Both the position numbers and the translations under genes were made by a program. DNA of 64,000 nucleotides, from NCBI RefSeq assembly GCF_026210795.1, contig NC_089437.1, positions 2,232,001 through 2,296,000 on the forward strand, written 5' to 3'. The stretch comes from Rhizophagus irregularis. Taxonomy: Eukaryota > Glomeromycota > Glomeromycetes > Glomerales > Glomeraceae. The notes beneath the pieces were generated by a model. It was not told the origin of the DNA and searched no databases. It saw only the letters and a list, made by a program, of their open reading frames with translations. Shown piece after piece: positions 35,032 through 48,518 of the stretch; position 1 is the first letter of the stretch, and every line of letters starts with the position of its first letter.

Positions 35032-38000
35032 ATGATGGACAACAATAAACATAATTTTTCCCCTCACCCCTCTCCCCTTATTAAATTTGGTCAATTAAAT
35101 GTTAATGGTTTATGTTCCCCAGTTCGACAACAACATTTGCTTAATTTTTTTCTCCACTCCTCTTTTGGTGCTTTATCTATTAATGATACGCGTCTTTCCC
35201 TTCAAATGCTAAATTTATTTTCAAAAATGAACACTCCCAACATCACTTTAAGTCCTATTGGGCTTGTTCATCTTCTTCTTCTCGCCCTCATGATGGTGTT
35301 GGCATTTTGTTACGTAATCCTCCCCTCATAAACATGTCCAAACGATTGATCCTTGGAACGGTCGACTTCTTAAATTAGACTTGTTCTTTCATCAAATTAA
35401 AATTTCTATTATTTCTATATATTATCCCCCTTCTGGTTCTGTTCATCAATCTATTTGCAATGATCTTATTGCCAAACTTCTTTCTTGGCTCGATTATGCC
35501 CGAGCTAATAATTATTTTGTAGTTATTCTTGGCGACTTCAATGTTGATGCAATCGCCCATTCTAATTATTCACCTAATCATTTTAAGCTTCTTCGCTTGC
35601 TTTCTTCTCGGTTTTTTACCGATCATCAAGCTCACTCCTCTACAAATGGTCCTGATCCCACTTTCTTTCATGATAATGGATCTTACTAGACTTGGATTAT
35701 TTATTTGGTCTTCCACCTATTTTCTGCTGTCTTTTTTCGCAAGTGGTTACTTGCCCGGATCTCCTTGATCGTCCTTTTACAGATCACAAAGTTCTTTCAA
35801 CTGTTTTTGACTTCAGTTCTTGCCTGGTTATTTTGGCTAAATCTCGTCTTAAACAAAAACAAGAATTGCGTACTATTTTCTCCTACGCTTCCACTTCAGT
35901 TGAACAATGGAATAATTTTACCACTGAAGTAGATGATTCTCTTGGAGTTTATTTAGATAGACAATATCACCCTAATTTTGATTTCTTCTCTCTTTCTCTT
36001 GATCGTATGTGGCATGCATTGAAAGCTGCCATAATTAGTGCTGCAATTGAAACTTTACCCTTTCAAAAAGTCTCCAACACACACCGACATTCGTACTCTC
36101 CTGAATTAACCAAACTTATTGCTATTAACAAGTTTTTAGATCGATTTTTATATCGCCTTACTACTCGTCGTTCTAATCGGCTTACTCAACTTGCGCAAAT
36201 GACTGCCGCTTTGCCCTCCCATCTTGAAAATCTTGCATCCTTACTCCCTGATTATTCAGTTCCTACCTATTCTACAACCCCTGTATCTGTATTTAAATCG
36301 TTTTTACGATCACAGAAAAATTTAGTTTCTGCCTTTCTATCTACTAAATTCGCCCAACACCTTACGGACTCAGTGGAATATTATACTGCACTACGTGATG
36401 AACACTTTTCGAACTCGCTCGGCACCTTTATCGATTCTGCCTTATCAGTAGAAAAACGTTCGATTGTTCTTGACCGTGTCCTGGTTGTCCTGGACTCAAC
36501 TCCTACTTTATTAACAGACCCTTCGGATATTAAACAAGCTGCTATTTCTCATTTTCAATCAATTGTTTCTCCTCCGTTGGTCCGCTACTCTTCCATCACC
36601 TCATTCCCCGCCCGATGGCAACAAGCTTACACTCCTCTAGCTAACGTGTCTGCTTCGTTATATGATCCTGTTTTGGCGCCTATTTCTCTGCAAGAATGGT
36701 CTGCTGTGATTTCCTCCATGCCAAATAACAAAGCTTCCGGCCCTTCAAAAATTTCTTATGAGATGATTAAACATCTGTCCGGTGAAGCCTTGGATTTCTC
36801 TCTTTTACTTGCCAATACCTGCCTTTCTCGCGGTGATATTCCTGCTGACTGGCGTGAAGCTGTGGTTTATCCTATTCCTAAACCCCATGATTTTGATGCT
36901 CAACTCAAGAACACTCGACCTATTACTCTTCTGGAAACAGTTCGAAAATGTGTAGTTAAGGTCGTCACGAATCGTCTTTCCAACATCCTTGCTGATAATA
37001 AAATTCTTCAAGGTGGTAATTTTGCTGGTTTACCTGGTGGCTCTACTGATGTCCCTATCAAAATGCTGGATGCAATTATTCATCAACATAAACATGACTC
37101 TACTGATGATCAGGAACTATGGATCGTTTCTCAAGATATTTCTAAAGCTTTTGATTCTATGGATCTAAATATGCTTAAATTAGCTTTAGATAGGTTACAT
37201 ATCCCTGCACTTTTAGTGCGATTTATTTTAAATCTTTTTACACGACGAAATAATAAGATAATTACTTGTCATGGCGATACAGCTGCTTATAGAGTACGTG
37301 TTGGTATCGATCAAGGAGAAATCATTTCCCCTCTTCTTTGGGTTATTTATTTGGATCCCTTACTCACTGTTTTGAATCAAGAAGCACGAGATCCTTTTAT
37401 TTTAAAATCTTCAGCTCTTTTAAATTACTCCCCACTTGAATTTGAACAACATTCTTTACCAATTTCACATTTAACGTTTATGGATGATTCTACACTTATT
37501 GCTTCCTCAAAATCTGGAATAGAAGACCGTCTGTCTATTACTGCTGAATTTTATACTTTGAATAATGTTCAAGCCAATTCAGCAAAATATGTTCTTCTTT
37601 CATCCTCTTCGCCTTCTTCGGAGATTACTTTTGAACTTTCACCTTCCCTTTTAGTCTCTGATTTGTCTCTTTCCCTTTCTTCTTTACCTCTTAAAACTTC
37701 ATTTCGTTTTTTAGGAGTTTGGTTTTCTTTGTCCGCCTCTTCTGATTTTGTTCTGAAACAAGCGCGCTCCATGGTTAAAGATATGGCTGCTCTCTTGGGA
37801 CCGAAGAAATTATTAGCACAACATGTGGCCTATCTCTATAATGCTGTCCTTCTTCCGCGATTGGAATTTCGTCTTCAAACTACCCTTTTCTCTGAAAGTA
37901 CTATTCAATCAATAGTCAAGCCTATGTTTTCAGTACTTCGAAGAAAAGCTGGTCTTGCTGCGACTACCCCGTTGGCCTTATTATTTCTCAAACTTCCATT

Positions 38001-40422
38001 TTCGCTTCAGAATGCTTTTTATCGATTCCTTTCTTCCCATATCGCATCTTGGCAAAAAATTTTCACTCATCCTGATTTTACAGATTTTGCCCTTTATGCT
38101 ATTTCCTATCTTCAAGGATACTTGGGTGCCGAAAGTTGCCCGACTACTATTAACCTAGAACCATGGTCGCATATTGTTTCTTTACGAACGCATACTTTGT
38201 TTAATTCGCTTTTGTTTTCTTCGCGTTTGAACATCACGTGGTCTTTCTCCTTCCGGCCTCCGAGGCGTGATCTACAACCTGCTTTACCACTCCGATCTAT
38301 TCTTCCACATTCCATTTTTCAAACAAGTTGGAAACTTTGGAAAAACTTGAATATATTTGTGCTTGCTCAATTGGTTTCTCCTTGTGGACGTTATCTTATG
38401 AATTGGCCTGACCTTCGTTATCTTGGCATCGTTGGTCGTAAAGGACGGATCCCTAATTGGTTTACCTTTATTAATAATAATTTTCTTTCTTCTTCCTCTT
38501 CCACTTTACTTTTATCTTCATATTTTATTAATTCTTCTTTTACTTTAGCTTCTCCTTGTTTATTAGATCATACTGTTAAAGATTATTTTTTTTATCCTCA
38601 ATGGGCTATTAATCTTCGACTCTGCTACTCAAACTTTATCTGTTGGTCGTGTGTGTATCACTTATAAGAAACAAAACTCGGCTATTATGTCTCATTGGCT
38701 TCCTGTTTCTACTGTGGCTGATGAACGATCCTATAACCCTTGTCCTGGTTGTGCAGTTAACATTCCTGCCTTATCCAAGAAATCTGCCATTAAACAGCGC
38801 TGTAACAGCGAAAAGTGTTTTTTCAATGTTACCCTATCAGAAACTGTGGGGTACCCTACCAGAAATGCCAAAGTTTTCGCGGCTTATCTTCCCATTACTC
38901 TATCTACTTCATGGAGTTATGCGACTTCCTTGGCTCTTGTTCATTTTTCAAACACTTCTCCCGCTCTTTCTCCTCTCTTTAAGGATAGAATCGATAGAAT
39001 TGAAGACACTATCTTACCACTTTCTGTGCAATCTTTGTACACAGACGGTTCGTTCCATCCTGCCCATGATTCTTCGCCTTCTTCCATGACTTCTGCTTGG
39101 ATTGCTCTTGATGATGATGGACTTGTTCTGGAATCTTCTTCCATGCATCTCCCTTCTTACTTTCCTTCCGCTTTGCGCTCTGAAATTTCTGCTGTTCTAT
39201 TAGGATTGAATGCTCTTTTCCGTGATTCGTCAATCTCTATTTATACTGATTGTAGTCAGTTAATTTCACTATGGACACGGTTTGTTGATGCTCCTTTCTC
39301 ACCGAAGTTGCTCCGAGAACCCAATCATCTTCTTTGGCTTTCTATTCGACAACTTATCATGGATCGCAATCTTAATGTCGAATTGATTAAAGTCCCTCGC
39401 TCATGGCGATGATATCTACAATATACAAGCGGATTCTTTGGCAAAAGATGCTCATTCGTCTTTAATACCCACTACTCTACTTTCAACATTCTGTTATGCT
39501 CCATGCGTGTTGACTTTTAACTCCTTGCCTATTGACGTGAATATTCGACATTTTCTCCGCTCTATTGCAGATGCTCGTGCTCTTTTATCTTTCTGTTCAC
39601 TTGCGCGTTTTACTGCTCTCTGGTGCTCCTTCACTTTTTGATTGGGCTGGTATATATTTTTGCCTTTCACAAATTAAAGGTTTTGCTTCACATAGGAATG
39701 GTCGTCCTGAATTTTGGATCTTCCGCATTAAACTTCTTCTGGATATGTTGCCTACCTTAACTACTCTTCAACAACGTAAACCTTACTTATACTCTCCTGA
39801 CTGGCTTTGTCCGCAGTGTAATTCTGCTCCAGAAGATTTGAATCATCTTTGGACTTGTCCTTATATTTTACCGGAATTAAATCCTTGTTTAACACACCGG
39901 TCTGAAGTCATTAAATTTAGAGATTCTTGTTTATCTTCTTTCCTATCCTTGAAATCTTTGGATATTTCTTTTCAAACCGAATTTTTTGCTTTGGAATGTT
40001 GGAACTATGAAACTCCTTCTTCATCTTGTCTTTGGCTTACTCGAGGATTGTTGCCTGCGCATTTAACGGCATTTTTGAATCAATACTTTCCTCTCTCTGT
40101 TATATACAAGACTATTTCTCCCCTTCTTAACGACTTCCAAGTCGCATTATATGGTGAAATTTGGCTGTGTCGGAATGTTCTTTTCCATGCTTGGGAGGAG
40201 TCGCAGGGTATCTCGGCTGCTTCCAAATTACGTGGCCCATCTACAAATTCTCTCCCTAATACTACTTCTCCACAACAACACAACTCTTCTTTGGCGTCAG
40301 TTTCTCAGGATTCCTGGATTTCTTGGATATCCTCTTCTATAATTCGGGGTGGATCTTGGATCTCGCACTTGGATTTTCTGCGCCGCTTAACAGTTCAACC
40401 TCTTAGGATCTCTTTCTGGTAA
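35032..40422 (+). pseudogene. LINE copy 1 ORF2 polyprotein (several frameshifts)
   Basis: Endonuclease start IKFGQLNVNGLCS; one base lost near 35200, changes near 35320-35340, and messy indels near 35685-35760 in the LDYIW region. Then a long frame to 38667 with the RT (SQDISKAFDSMDL, GIDQGEIISPLLW, catalytic FMDDSTLIASS). One-base gains near 38617, 39402 and 39617 break RNase H (SLYTDGSFHP, YTDCSQ) and the C-terminal zinc segment (CPQCNSAPEDLNHLWTC). Where copy 2 is frameshifted (43385, 47639), copy 1 is not. Confidence 0.88.
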
Positions 40423-40674
40423 CGGACTGGATTTTTGGATGTTGGATAGTTGACTCACACTGGCCTTCGGGTAAAGTTGGGGTATGCGATTCTGTAATAG
40501 TTCAGTTTTTCTTTGCTTTAATTTTATTTTAGTTTAGATTTCTTTACTTGTATGAGTCGTGAAGCTACTCTTTTTATTTTTTATTAGTTTGTTTTCTTAT
40601 TTTTGTAATATTGTTCGATTATTTTTCGAAGTTCAAAATATAAATAAAAGATAAAGTCACAAGACTGTTTGTAC
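40423..40674 (+). other. LINE 3' untranslated region, copy 1
   Basis: Conserved between copies (48265-48518). Contains a foldable ACTGGCCTTCGGGTAAAGT segment, and ends AAAGATAAAGTCACAAGACT rather than in poly(A). Probably the RNA end recognised by the element's own RT (inference). Confidence 0.6.
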
Positions 40675-40690
40675 GGAAAAGGATAAAACT
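40675..40690. repeat. LINE target duplication, middle copy
   Basis: GGAAAAGGATAAAACT, shared boundary between the 3' end of copy 1 and the 5' end of copy 2. Confidence 0.9.
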
Positions 40691-40800
40691 GTTCTGCTCA
40701 CTTGACAATATTTACGAAAAAAATAAAAAATTTTTTCGAAGTTTTTTATTACTTTTTCTTTATATTTTCTTTATTTTAGATAACTACGACACTTTACAAA

Positions 40801-42822
40801 ATGACTACAGACAAGAAAAAGAAAAACAACAAGTCTAACAACGATACTACTTCTAAACGTCCTGCCTCTAGCTCTCCAACTGGCAACGTTTCTGGTCAAG
40901 GTTCCTCTATGTCTGGCCCTTCGAACGCTCCACCTTCGACCACCTCTACTAATAAACGTACCAGAGTCAGTGCTGAAGACTCTGTCATGGATGTTGATAA
41001 ACCTCTCACGCCTCCTGGCCCTGTTGAGACAACTTCCGCTGAGATACCTTCTCAACCTGATACCTCCTCTCTCGATGCTTCGCAACACGCCTCTGCTAAC
41101 ATCAACGATAAAGGCAAAAGCCCTGAAATTACTCCTGCAGTCTCCTTCCCTGAACGTGCTGCCTCTCCGGACGCGTCCCAAGCTGCAGTACAATCTCAAC
41201 CTACACTTTTCTACGCCTCGGCCGCTCCTAACGACGTCGATGGCTTTTGGAATCACTTCGCTTCGAACCGCGACGCGTGCGACGCAGTTGATCGACAACT
41301 TTCCTTGTTCTCCTCTTATGGTAGTCGTGCCACGTGTAGTGGATCCAACGATTTGAAGAGGATCATCGTACATTTCCAAAAAAAGGATGATCTAGACAAA
41401 GCCACAACTTCCCCTATGGATTCTTTGTTTGGTTTGCATTTCCATGCATATGACCCCCAGGCTATTAAGGCAGATGAACACGCGCGTACCCTGGTGGTTA
41501 CCGATATCCCCCTTTTTCTAACTGACGCTCTTTTGCGTGGTACCTTTTCTCGTTACGGCAATATTACTCGTTGCCATACCCGTTTATCTAAACTTTATCG
41601 TACTGCATACATTACCTTTGAATCTACTGGTGCTTTACAGAACCTCGACTCTACCTGGGGCGTCCTTTGTGGAGGACATTGTTTGCGTATCTGCCCCGCT
41701 ACTTTCTCACCTGAACAACGCGCTGAAAGACGCGCTTATGTTGCTTTACTTGCCGGCCTTCCGCGTGGCACTATAGCGGTCGATCTTGCTGAAATTGCCG
41801 ATGAAATTTCCGCTAAATCTATCAATGTTCCCTTCTCTATGAATTCTTACAATCCCAAACCTTACGCCTATTGCCATTTTGCCTCTGAAACGGCTATGGA
41901 TAATGCTAAATCTATTTCATGTGCCCTCAAGAAAGTTGGCCTTACCTGGCATTCTCCGGATGAAGTCACTTCTCTTTGTCATCGATGTGGTCGCCCTAAT
42001 TGTAACCCTGATCGATGTGGTTCTTCATCTAGACCTAATCGCCCTTCTCGCCCTTGGCAATCTAATGATAAATTACGTGCTTTATATAATAAGCATCTAC
42101 CTCCTTCTCATCCTGCTAAACGACATAACCGTTTTGCCCGCCCTGATAATAATAATGATGGACAAAGCCGTACCAATGCTTCTCGCCATCGTTCTAAATC
42201 CAGACCTACCAACCGACAACAATCTCGTTCTCGTTCTCAACATCGACCATGGAACCGCGACAATCTTAACAACTACAATAATAATCAACGTCGTCGTATT
42301 CCCGATGCAAAAGAACTTGATCACTATGCTAATGGCATGGATGTTACATACCCTGCTCCTCCTACTGTGCTTACTGATTGGAAATCTATTGGTGCTGCTC
42401 TTGAAAAAGTAGTTGAAGAATTAGCCCTTCTTACCACACAATTTGCTACCATGAACAGCCGCATCACTAATTTGGAATCTGCTATGGCTGCTCGTGCTCC
42501 TATTCCTGGCCCTTTTGTCACTAAACCTCCTTCCTACATCCCTTCCTCTATGCAAGGATGGGATGATACAGTGAATCGAAATGACAATAATATCCTCGTT
42601 GATGTTAATTCTCCTCCTTTGCAATCAACAAGTGGTTTTTCACCGATTCCTCATTTTGCTCCCATTCCACCTTCCAACGTCGCTCCTTCCTCCCCTATTG
42701 ATATGGAACAGCGTCTCTCCTCTCTTTCTGATACTGTTGCCTCTTTGGCTGGCTCGATTAAAGAAGGAATCCAACAAAACAACCTCATCTTAGCTCGGCA
42801 ACAAGGCCAAGCTAATCAATAA
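40801..42822 (+). CDS. LINE copy 2 ORF1: RNA-binding protein with RRM-like fold and zinc knuckle
   Basis: 673 residues, intact. Lys/Ser/Pro-rich disordered N-terminus (1-150). An RRM-like domain spans about 228-305 (ARTLVVTDIPLFLTDALLRG, then RTAYITFES). One Cys knuckle CHRCGRPNCNPDRC near residue 392 has the usual His replaced by Cys. A basic Arg/Ser/Asn-rich stretch (405-500) probably binds RNA; a coiled coil follows near 520-560, and a helical C-terminus MEQRLSSLSDTVASLAGSI. Expected to coat the LINE RNA in a ribonucleoprotein. Start chosen at the first ATG after the leader, conserved in copy 1. ORF2 starts 50 bp downstream. Confidence 0.88.
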   Translation: MTTDKKKKNNKSNNDTTSKRPASSSPTGNVSGQGSSMSGPSNAPPSTTSTNKRTRVSAEDSVMDVDKPLTPPGPVETTSAEIPSQPDTSSLDASQHASANINDKGKSPEITPAVSFPERAASPDASQAAVQSQPTLFYASAAPNDVDGFWNHFASNRDACDAVDRQLSLFSSYGSRATCSGSNDLKRIIVHFQKKDDLDKATTSPMDSLFGLHFHAYDPQAIKADEHARTLVVTDIPLFLTDALLRGTFSRYGNITRCHTRLSKLYRTAYITFESTGALQNLDSTWGVLCGGHCLRICPATFSPEQRAERRAYVALLAGLPRGTIAVDLAEIADEISAKSINVPFSMNSYNPKPYAYCHFASETAMDNAKSISCALKKVGLTWHSPDEVTSLCHRCGRPNCNPDRCGSSSRPNRPSRPWQSNDKLRALYNKHLPPSHPAKRHNRFARPDNNNDGQSRTNASRHRSKSRPTNRQQSRSRSQHRPWNRDNLNNYNNNQRRRIPDAKELDHYANGMDVTYPAPPTVLTDWKSIGAALEKVVEELALLTTQFATMNSRITNLESAMAARAPIPGPFVTKPPSYIPSSMQGWDDTVNRNDNNILVDVNSPPLQSTSGFSPIPHFAPIPPSNVAPSSPIDMEQRLSSLSDTVASLAGSIKEGIQQNNLILARQQGQANQ

Positions 42823-42871
42823 TTGTTCTCTTTTTCCCCCTTCTTTATTACCGATTTATCAGTGTGTAATA

Positions 42872-45800
42872 ATGATGGACAACAATAAACATAATTTTTC
42901 CCCTCACCCCTCTCCCCTTATTAAATTTGGTCAATTAAATGTTAATGGTTTATGTTCCCCAGTTCGACAACAACATTTGCTTAATTTTTTTCTCCACTCC
43001 TCTTTTGGTGCTTTATCTATTAATGATACGCGTCTTTCCCCTTCAAATGCTAAATTTATTTTCAAAAATGAACACTCCCAACATCACTTTAAGTCCTATT
43101 GGGCTTGTTCATCTTCTTCCTCTCGCCCTCATGATGGTGTTGGTATTTTGTTACGTAATCCTCTTCATAAGCATGTTCAAACAATTGATCCTTGGAACGG
43201 TCGACTTCTTAAATTAGACTTGTTCTTTCATCAAACAAAAATTTCTATTATTTCTATATATTATCCCCCTTCTGGTTCTGTTCATCAATCTATTTGCAAT
43301 GATCTTATTGCCAAACTTCTTTCTTGGCTCGATTATGCCCGAGCTAATAATTATTTTGTAGTTATTCTTGGCGACTTCAATGTTCGATGCAATCGCTCAT
43401 TCTAATTATTCACCTAATCATTTTAAGCTTCTTCGCTTGCTTTCTTCTCGGTTTTTTACCGATCATCAAGCTCACTCCTCTACAAATGGTCCTGATCCCA
43501 CTTTCTTTCATGATAATGGATCTTCTAGACTGGATTATATTTGGTCTTCACCTGGTTTTCCTGCCCCTGGTCTTTTTTCGCAAGTGGTTACTTGCCCGGA
43601 TCTCCTTGATCGTCCTTTTACAGATCACAAAGTTCTTATAACTATCTTTGACTTCAGTTCTTGCCTGGCTGTTTTGGCTAAATCTCGTCTCAAACAAAAA
43701 AAAGAAATGCGTACTATTTTCTCTTACGCTTCCACTTCAGTTGAACAATGGAATAATTTTACCACTGAAGTAGATGATTCTCTTGGAGTTTATTTAGACA
43801 GACAATATCACCCTGATTTTGATTTCTCCTCTCTTTCTCTTGATCGTATGTGGCATGCATTGAAAGCTGCCATAATTAGTGCTGCAATTGAAACTTTACC
43901 TTTTCAAAAAGTCTCTAACACACACCGGCATTCGTACTCTCCTGAATTAACTAAACTTATTGCTATTAACAAGTTTCTAGATCGATTTTTATATTGCCTT
44001 ACTACTCGTCGTTCTAATCGGCTTACTCAGATTGCGCAAATGACTGCCGCTTTGCCCTCCCATCTTGAAAATCTTGCATCCTTACTCCCTGATTACTCAG
44101 TTCCTACCTATTCTATAACCCCTGTATCTGTATTTAAATCGTTTTTACGATCACAGAAGAATTTAGTTTCTGCCTTTTTATCTACTAAATTCGCCCAACA
44201 CCTTACGGACTCAGTGGAATATTATACTGCACTACGTGACGAACACTTTTCGAACTCGCTTGGCACCTTCATAGATTCTGCCCTATCAGTAGAAAAACGC
44301 TCGATTGTTCTTGATCGTGTCCTGGTCGTACTGGACTCAACTCCTACTTTATTAACGGATCCTTCGGACATTAAACAAGCTGCTATTTCTCATTTTCAAT
44401 CGATTGTCTCTCCTCCGTTGGTCCGCTATTCTTCCATCACTTCATTTCCCGCCCGATGGCAACGAGCTTACACTCCTCTTATAAATGTGTCTGCTTCTTT
44501 ATATGATCCTGTTTTGGCGCCTATTTCCCTACAAGAATGGTCTGCTGTGATTTCCTCCATGCCGAACAACAAAGCTTCCGGCCCTTCAAAGATTTCTTAT
44601 GAGATGATTAAACATCTGTCCGGTGAAACCTTGGATTTCTCTCTTTTACTGGCCAATACCTGCCTTTCCCGCGGTGATATTCCTGCTGACTGGCGTGAAG
44701 CTGTGGTTTATCCTATTCCTAAACCTCACGATTTTGATGCTCAACTTAAGAACACTCGACCTATTACTCTTCTGGAAACTGTTCGAAAATGTGTAGTCAA
44801 GGTCGTCACGAATCGTCTTTCTAATATCCTTGCTGATGGTAAAATTCTTCAAGGAGGAAATTTTGCTGGTCTACCTGGTGGTTCTACTGATGTCCCTATC
44901 AAAATGCTTGATGCGATTATTCATCAACATAAATATGATTCTACTGATGATCAGGAACTATGGATCGTTTCTCAAGATATCTCTAAAGCTTTTGATTCTA
45001 TGGATTTAAATATGCTTAAATTAGCTTTAGATAGGTTACATATCCCTGCACTTTTAGTACGATTTATTTTAAATCTTTTTACACGACGAAATAATAAGAT
45101 AATTACTTGTCATGGCGATACAGCTGCTTATAGAGTACGTGTTGGTATCGATCAAGGAGAAATCATTTCCCCTCTTCTTTGGGTTATTTATTTGGATCCC
45201 TTACTCACTGTTTTGAATCAAGAAGCACGAGATCCTTTTACTTTAAAATCTTCAGCTCTTTTAAATTACTCCCCACTTGAATTTGAACAACATTCTTTAC
45301 CAATTTCACATTTAACGTTTATGGATGATTCTACACTTATTGCTTCCTCAAAATCTGGAATAGAAGACCGTCTTTCTATTACTGCTGAATTTTATACTTT
45401 AAATAATGTTCAAGCCAATTCCGCAAAATACGTTCTTCTTTCATCCTCTTCGCCTTCTTCGGAGATCACTTTTGAACTTTCACCTTCCCTTTTAATTTCC
45501 GATGTATCTCTTTCCCTTTCTTCTTTACCTCTTAAAACTTCATTTCGTTTTTTAGGAGTTTGGTTTTCTTTGTCCGCCTCTTCTGATTTTGTTCTGAAAC
45601 AAGCGCGTTCCATGGTCAAAGATATGGCTGCTCTCTTGGGACCAAAGAAATTATTAGCACAACATGTGGCCTATCTCTATAATGCTGTCCTTCTTCCGCG
45701 ATTGGAATTTCGTCTTCAAACTACCCTTTTCTCTGAAAGCACTATTCAATCAATAGTCAAGCCTATGTTTTCAGTACTTCGAAGAAAAGCTGGTCTTGCT

Positions 45801-48264
45801 GCGACTACCCCGTTGGCCTTATTATTTCTCAAACTTCCATTTTCGCTTCAGAATGCTTTTTATCGATTCCTTTCTTCCCATATCGCATCTTGGCAAAAAA
45901 TTTTCACTCATCCTGATTTTAAAGATTTTGCCCTTTATGCTATTTCCTATCTTCAAGGATATTTGGGTGCCGAAAGTTGCCCGACTACTATTAACCTAGA
46001 ACCATGGTCGCAAATTATTTCTTTACGAACGCATACCTTGTTTAATTCGCTTTTGTTTTCTTCGCGTTTGAACATCACGTGGTCTTTCTCCTTCCGGCCT
46101 CCGAGGCGTGATCTACAACCTGCCTTACCACTCCGATCTATTCTACCACATTCTATTTTTCAAACAAGTTGGAAACTTTGGAAAAATCTGAATATATTTG
46201 TGCTTGCTCAATTGGTTTCGCCTTGTGGACGTTATCTCATGAACTGGCCTGACCTCCGGTACCTTGGCATCGTTGGTCGTAAAGGACGGATTCCTAATTG
46301 GTTTACATTTATCAAAAATAATTTTCTTTCTTCTTTTTCTTCTTCTTCTTTACTTTTATCTTTATATTTTATTAATTCTTCTTTTACTTTAGTATCTCCT
46401 TGTTTATTAGATCATACTGTTAAAGATTATTCTTTTTATCCTCAATGGGCTATTACTCTTGACTCTGCTACTCAAACTTTATCTGTTGGTCGTGTGTGTA
46501 TCACTTATAAGAAACAAAACTCGGCTATTATGTCTCATTGGCTTCCTGTATCTACCTCGGCTGATGAACGATCCTATGACCCTTGTCCTGGTTGTGCTGT
46601 TAACATTCCTGCCTTATCCAAGAAATCTGCCATTAAACAGCGTTGTAACAGCGAAAAGTGTTTTTTCAATGTTACCCTATCAGAAACTGTAGGCTACCCA
46701 ACCAGAAATGCCAAAGTTTTCGCGGCTTATCTTCCCATTACTCTATCTACTTCATGGAGTTATGCGACTTCCTTGGCTCTTGTTCATTTTTCAAACGCTT
46801 CTCCCGCTCTTTCTCCTCTCTTTAAGGATAGAATCGATAGAATTGAAGATACTATTTTACCACTTTCGGTGCAATCTTTGTACACAGATGGTTCGTTCCA
46901 TCCTGCCAATGATTCTTCGCCTTCTTCCATGACTTCTGCTTGGATTGCTCTTGATGATGATGGACTTGTTCTGGAATCTTCTTCCATGCATCTCCCTTCT
47001 TCCTTTCCTTCCGCTTTGCGCTCTGAAATTTCTGCTGTTCTATTAGGATTGAATGCTCTTTCCCGTGATTCGTCAATTTCTATTTATACTGATTGTAGTC
47101 AGTTAATTTCACTATGGACACGGTTTGTTGATGCTCCTTTCTCACCGAAGTTGCTCCGAGAACCTAATCATCTTCTTTGGCTTTCTATTCGACAACTTAT
47201 CATGGATCGTAATCTTAATGTCGACTTGATTAAAGTCCCTGCTCATGGCGATGATATCTACAATATACAAGCGGATTCTTTGGCAAAAGATGCTCATTCG
47301 TCTTTACAACCCACTACTCTACTTTCAACATTTTGTTATGCTCCATGCTTGTTGACTTTTAACTCCTTACCTATTGATGTGAATATTCGACATTTTCTCC
47401 GCTCTATTGCAGATGCTCGTGCTCTTTTATCTTTCTGTTCGCTAGCGCGTTTTACTGCTCTTGGTTCTCCTTCACTTTTTGATTGGGCTGGTATATATTT
47501 TTGCCTTTCACAAATTAAAGGTTTTGCTTCACATAGGAATGGTCGTCCTGAATTTTGGATCTTCCGCATTAAACTTCTTTTGGATATGTTGCCTACCTTA
47601 ACTACTCTTCAACAACGTAAACCTTACTTATATTCTCCCTGACTGGCTCTGTCCGCAGTGTAATTCTGCTCCTGAAGATTTGAACCATCTTTGGACTTGT
47701 CCTTATATTTTACCGGATTTAAATCCCTGTTTAACACACCGGTCTGAAGTCATTAAATTTAGAGATTCTTGTTTATCTTCTTTCCTATCCTTGAAATCTT
47801 TGGATAATTCCTTTCATACCGAGTTCTTTGCTTTGGATTGCTGGAACTATGAAGCTCCTTCTTCATCCTGTCTTTGGCTTACTCGAGGATTGTTGCCTGC
47901 GCATTTAACGGCATTTTTGAATCAATACTTTCCTCTCTCTGTTATATACAAGATTATTTCTCCCCTTCTTAATGACTTCCAAGTCGAATTATATGGTGAA
48001 ATTTGGCTGTGTCGGAATGTTCTTTTCCATGCTTGGGAGGAGTCGCAGGGTATCTCGGCTGCTTCCAAATTACGTGGCCCTTCTACAAATTCTTTCCCTA
48101 ATACTACTTCTCCACAACAACGTAACTCTTCTTTGGCGTCAGTTTCTCAGGATTCCTGGATTTCTTGGATATCCTCTTCTATAATTCGGGGTGGATCTTG
48201 GATCTCACACTTGGATTTTCTGCGCCGCTTAACAGTTCAACCTCTTAGGATTTCTTTCTGGTAA
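42872..48264 (+). pseudogene. LINE copy 2 ORF2: endonuclease, reverse transcriptase, RNase H (two one-base shifts)
   Basis: Part 1, 42872-43405: endonuclease (IKFGQLNVNGLCS, SINDTRLSPS, VVILGDFNV). An extra C near 43385 shifts the frame; part 2, 43368-47642 (1424 codons), carries SSRLDYIWSSPGF, then the RT (SGPSKISYEMIKHL, WREAVVYPIPKP, SQDISKAFDSMDL, GIDQGEIISPLLW, LTFMDDSTLIASS at about 45310) and RNase H (SLYTDGSFHP, ISIYTDCSQLISLW, PAHGDDIYN, ADSLAKDA). An extra C near 47639 shifts to part 3 (47680-48264) with the zinc segment ending DLNHLWTC and a Trp-rich tail. Both extra bases are absent from copy 1. It nicks target DNA and copies the LINE RNA there. Confidence 0.9.
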
Positions 48265-48518
48265 CGGACTGGATTTTTGGATGTTGGATAGTTGACTCAC
48301 ACTGGCCTTCGGGTAAAGTTGGGGTATGCGATTCTGTAATAGTTTAGTTTTTCTTTGCTTTATTTTATTCTAGTTTAGATTTCTTTACTTGTATGAGTCG
48401 TGAAGCTACTCTTTTTTATTTTTTATTAGTTTATTTTCTTATTTTTATAATATTGTTCGATTATTTTTCGAAGTTCAAAGTATAAATAAAAGATAAAGTC
48501 ACAAGACTGTTTGCACAG

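Larger units (their letters stand above)
32834..40674 (+). mobile_element. LINE copy 1 (AP endonuclease/RT/RNase H type), frameshifted
   Basis: About 7.8 kb, visibly richer in G+C and in C-ending codons than its surroundings. It has a short 5' leader, ORF1, ORF2 and a 3' leader-like end with no poly(A), ending GACTGTTTGTAC. Nearly identical to copy 2 but with many more indels. Same orientation as copy 2, separated only by the 16-bp target sequence. Confidence 0.92.
40691..48518 (+). mobile_element. LINE copy 2, nearly intact
   Basis: Starts GTTCTGCTCACTTGAC, slightly shorter at the 5' end than copy 1. ORF1 intact, ORF2 with two single-base insertions. Both an apurinic-type endonuclease and an RNase H domain are present, as in the I and Tad groups of LINEs. 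Bounded on both sides by the 16-bp duplication. Confidence 0.93.
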
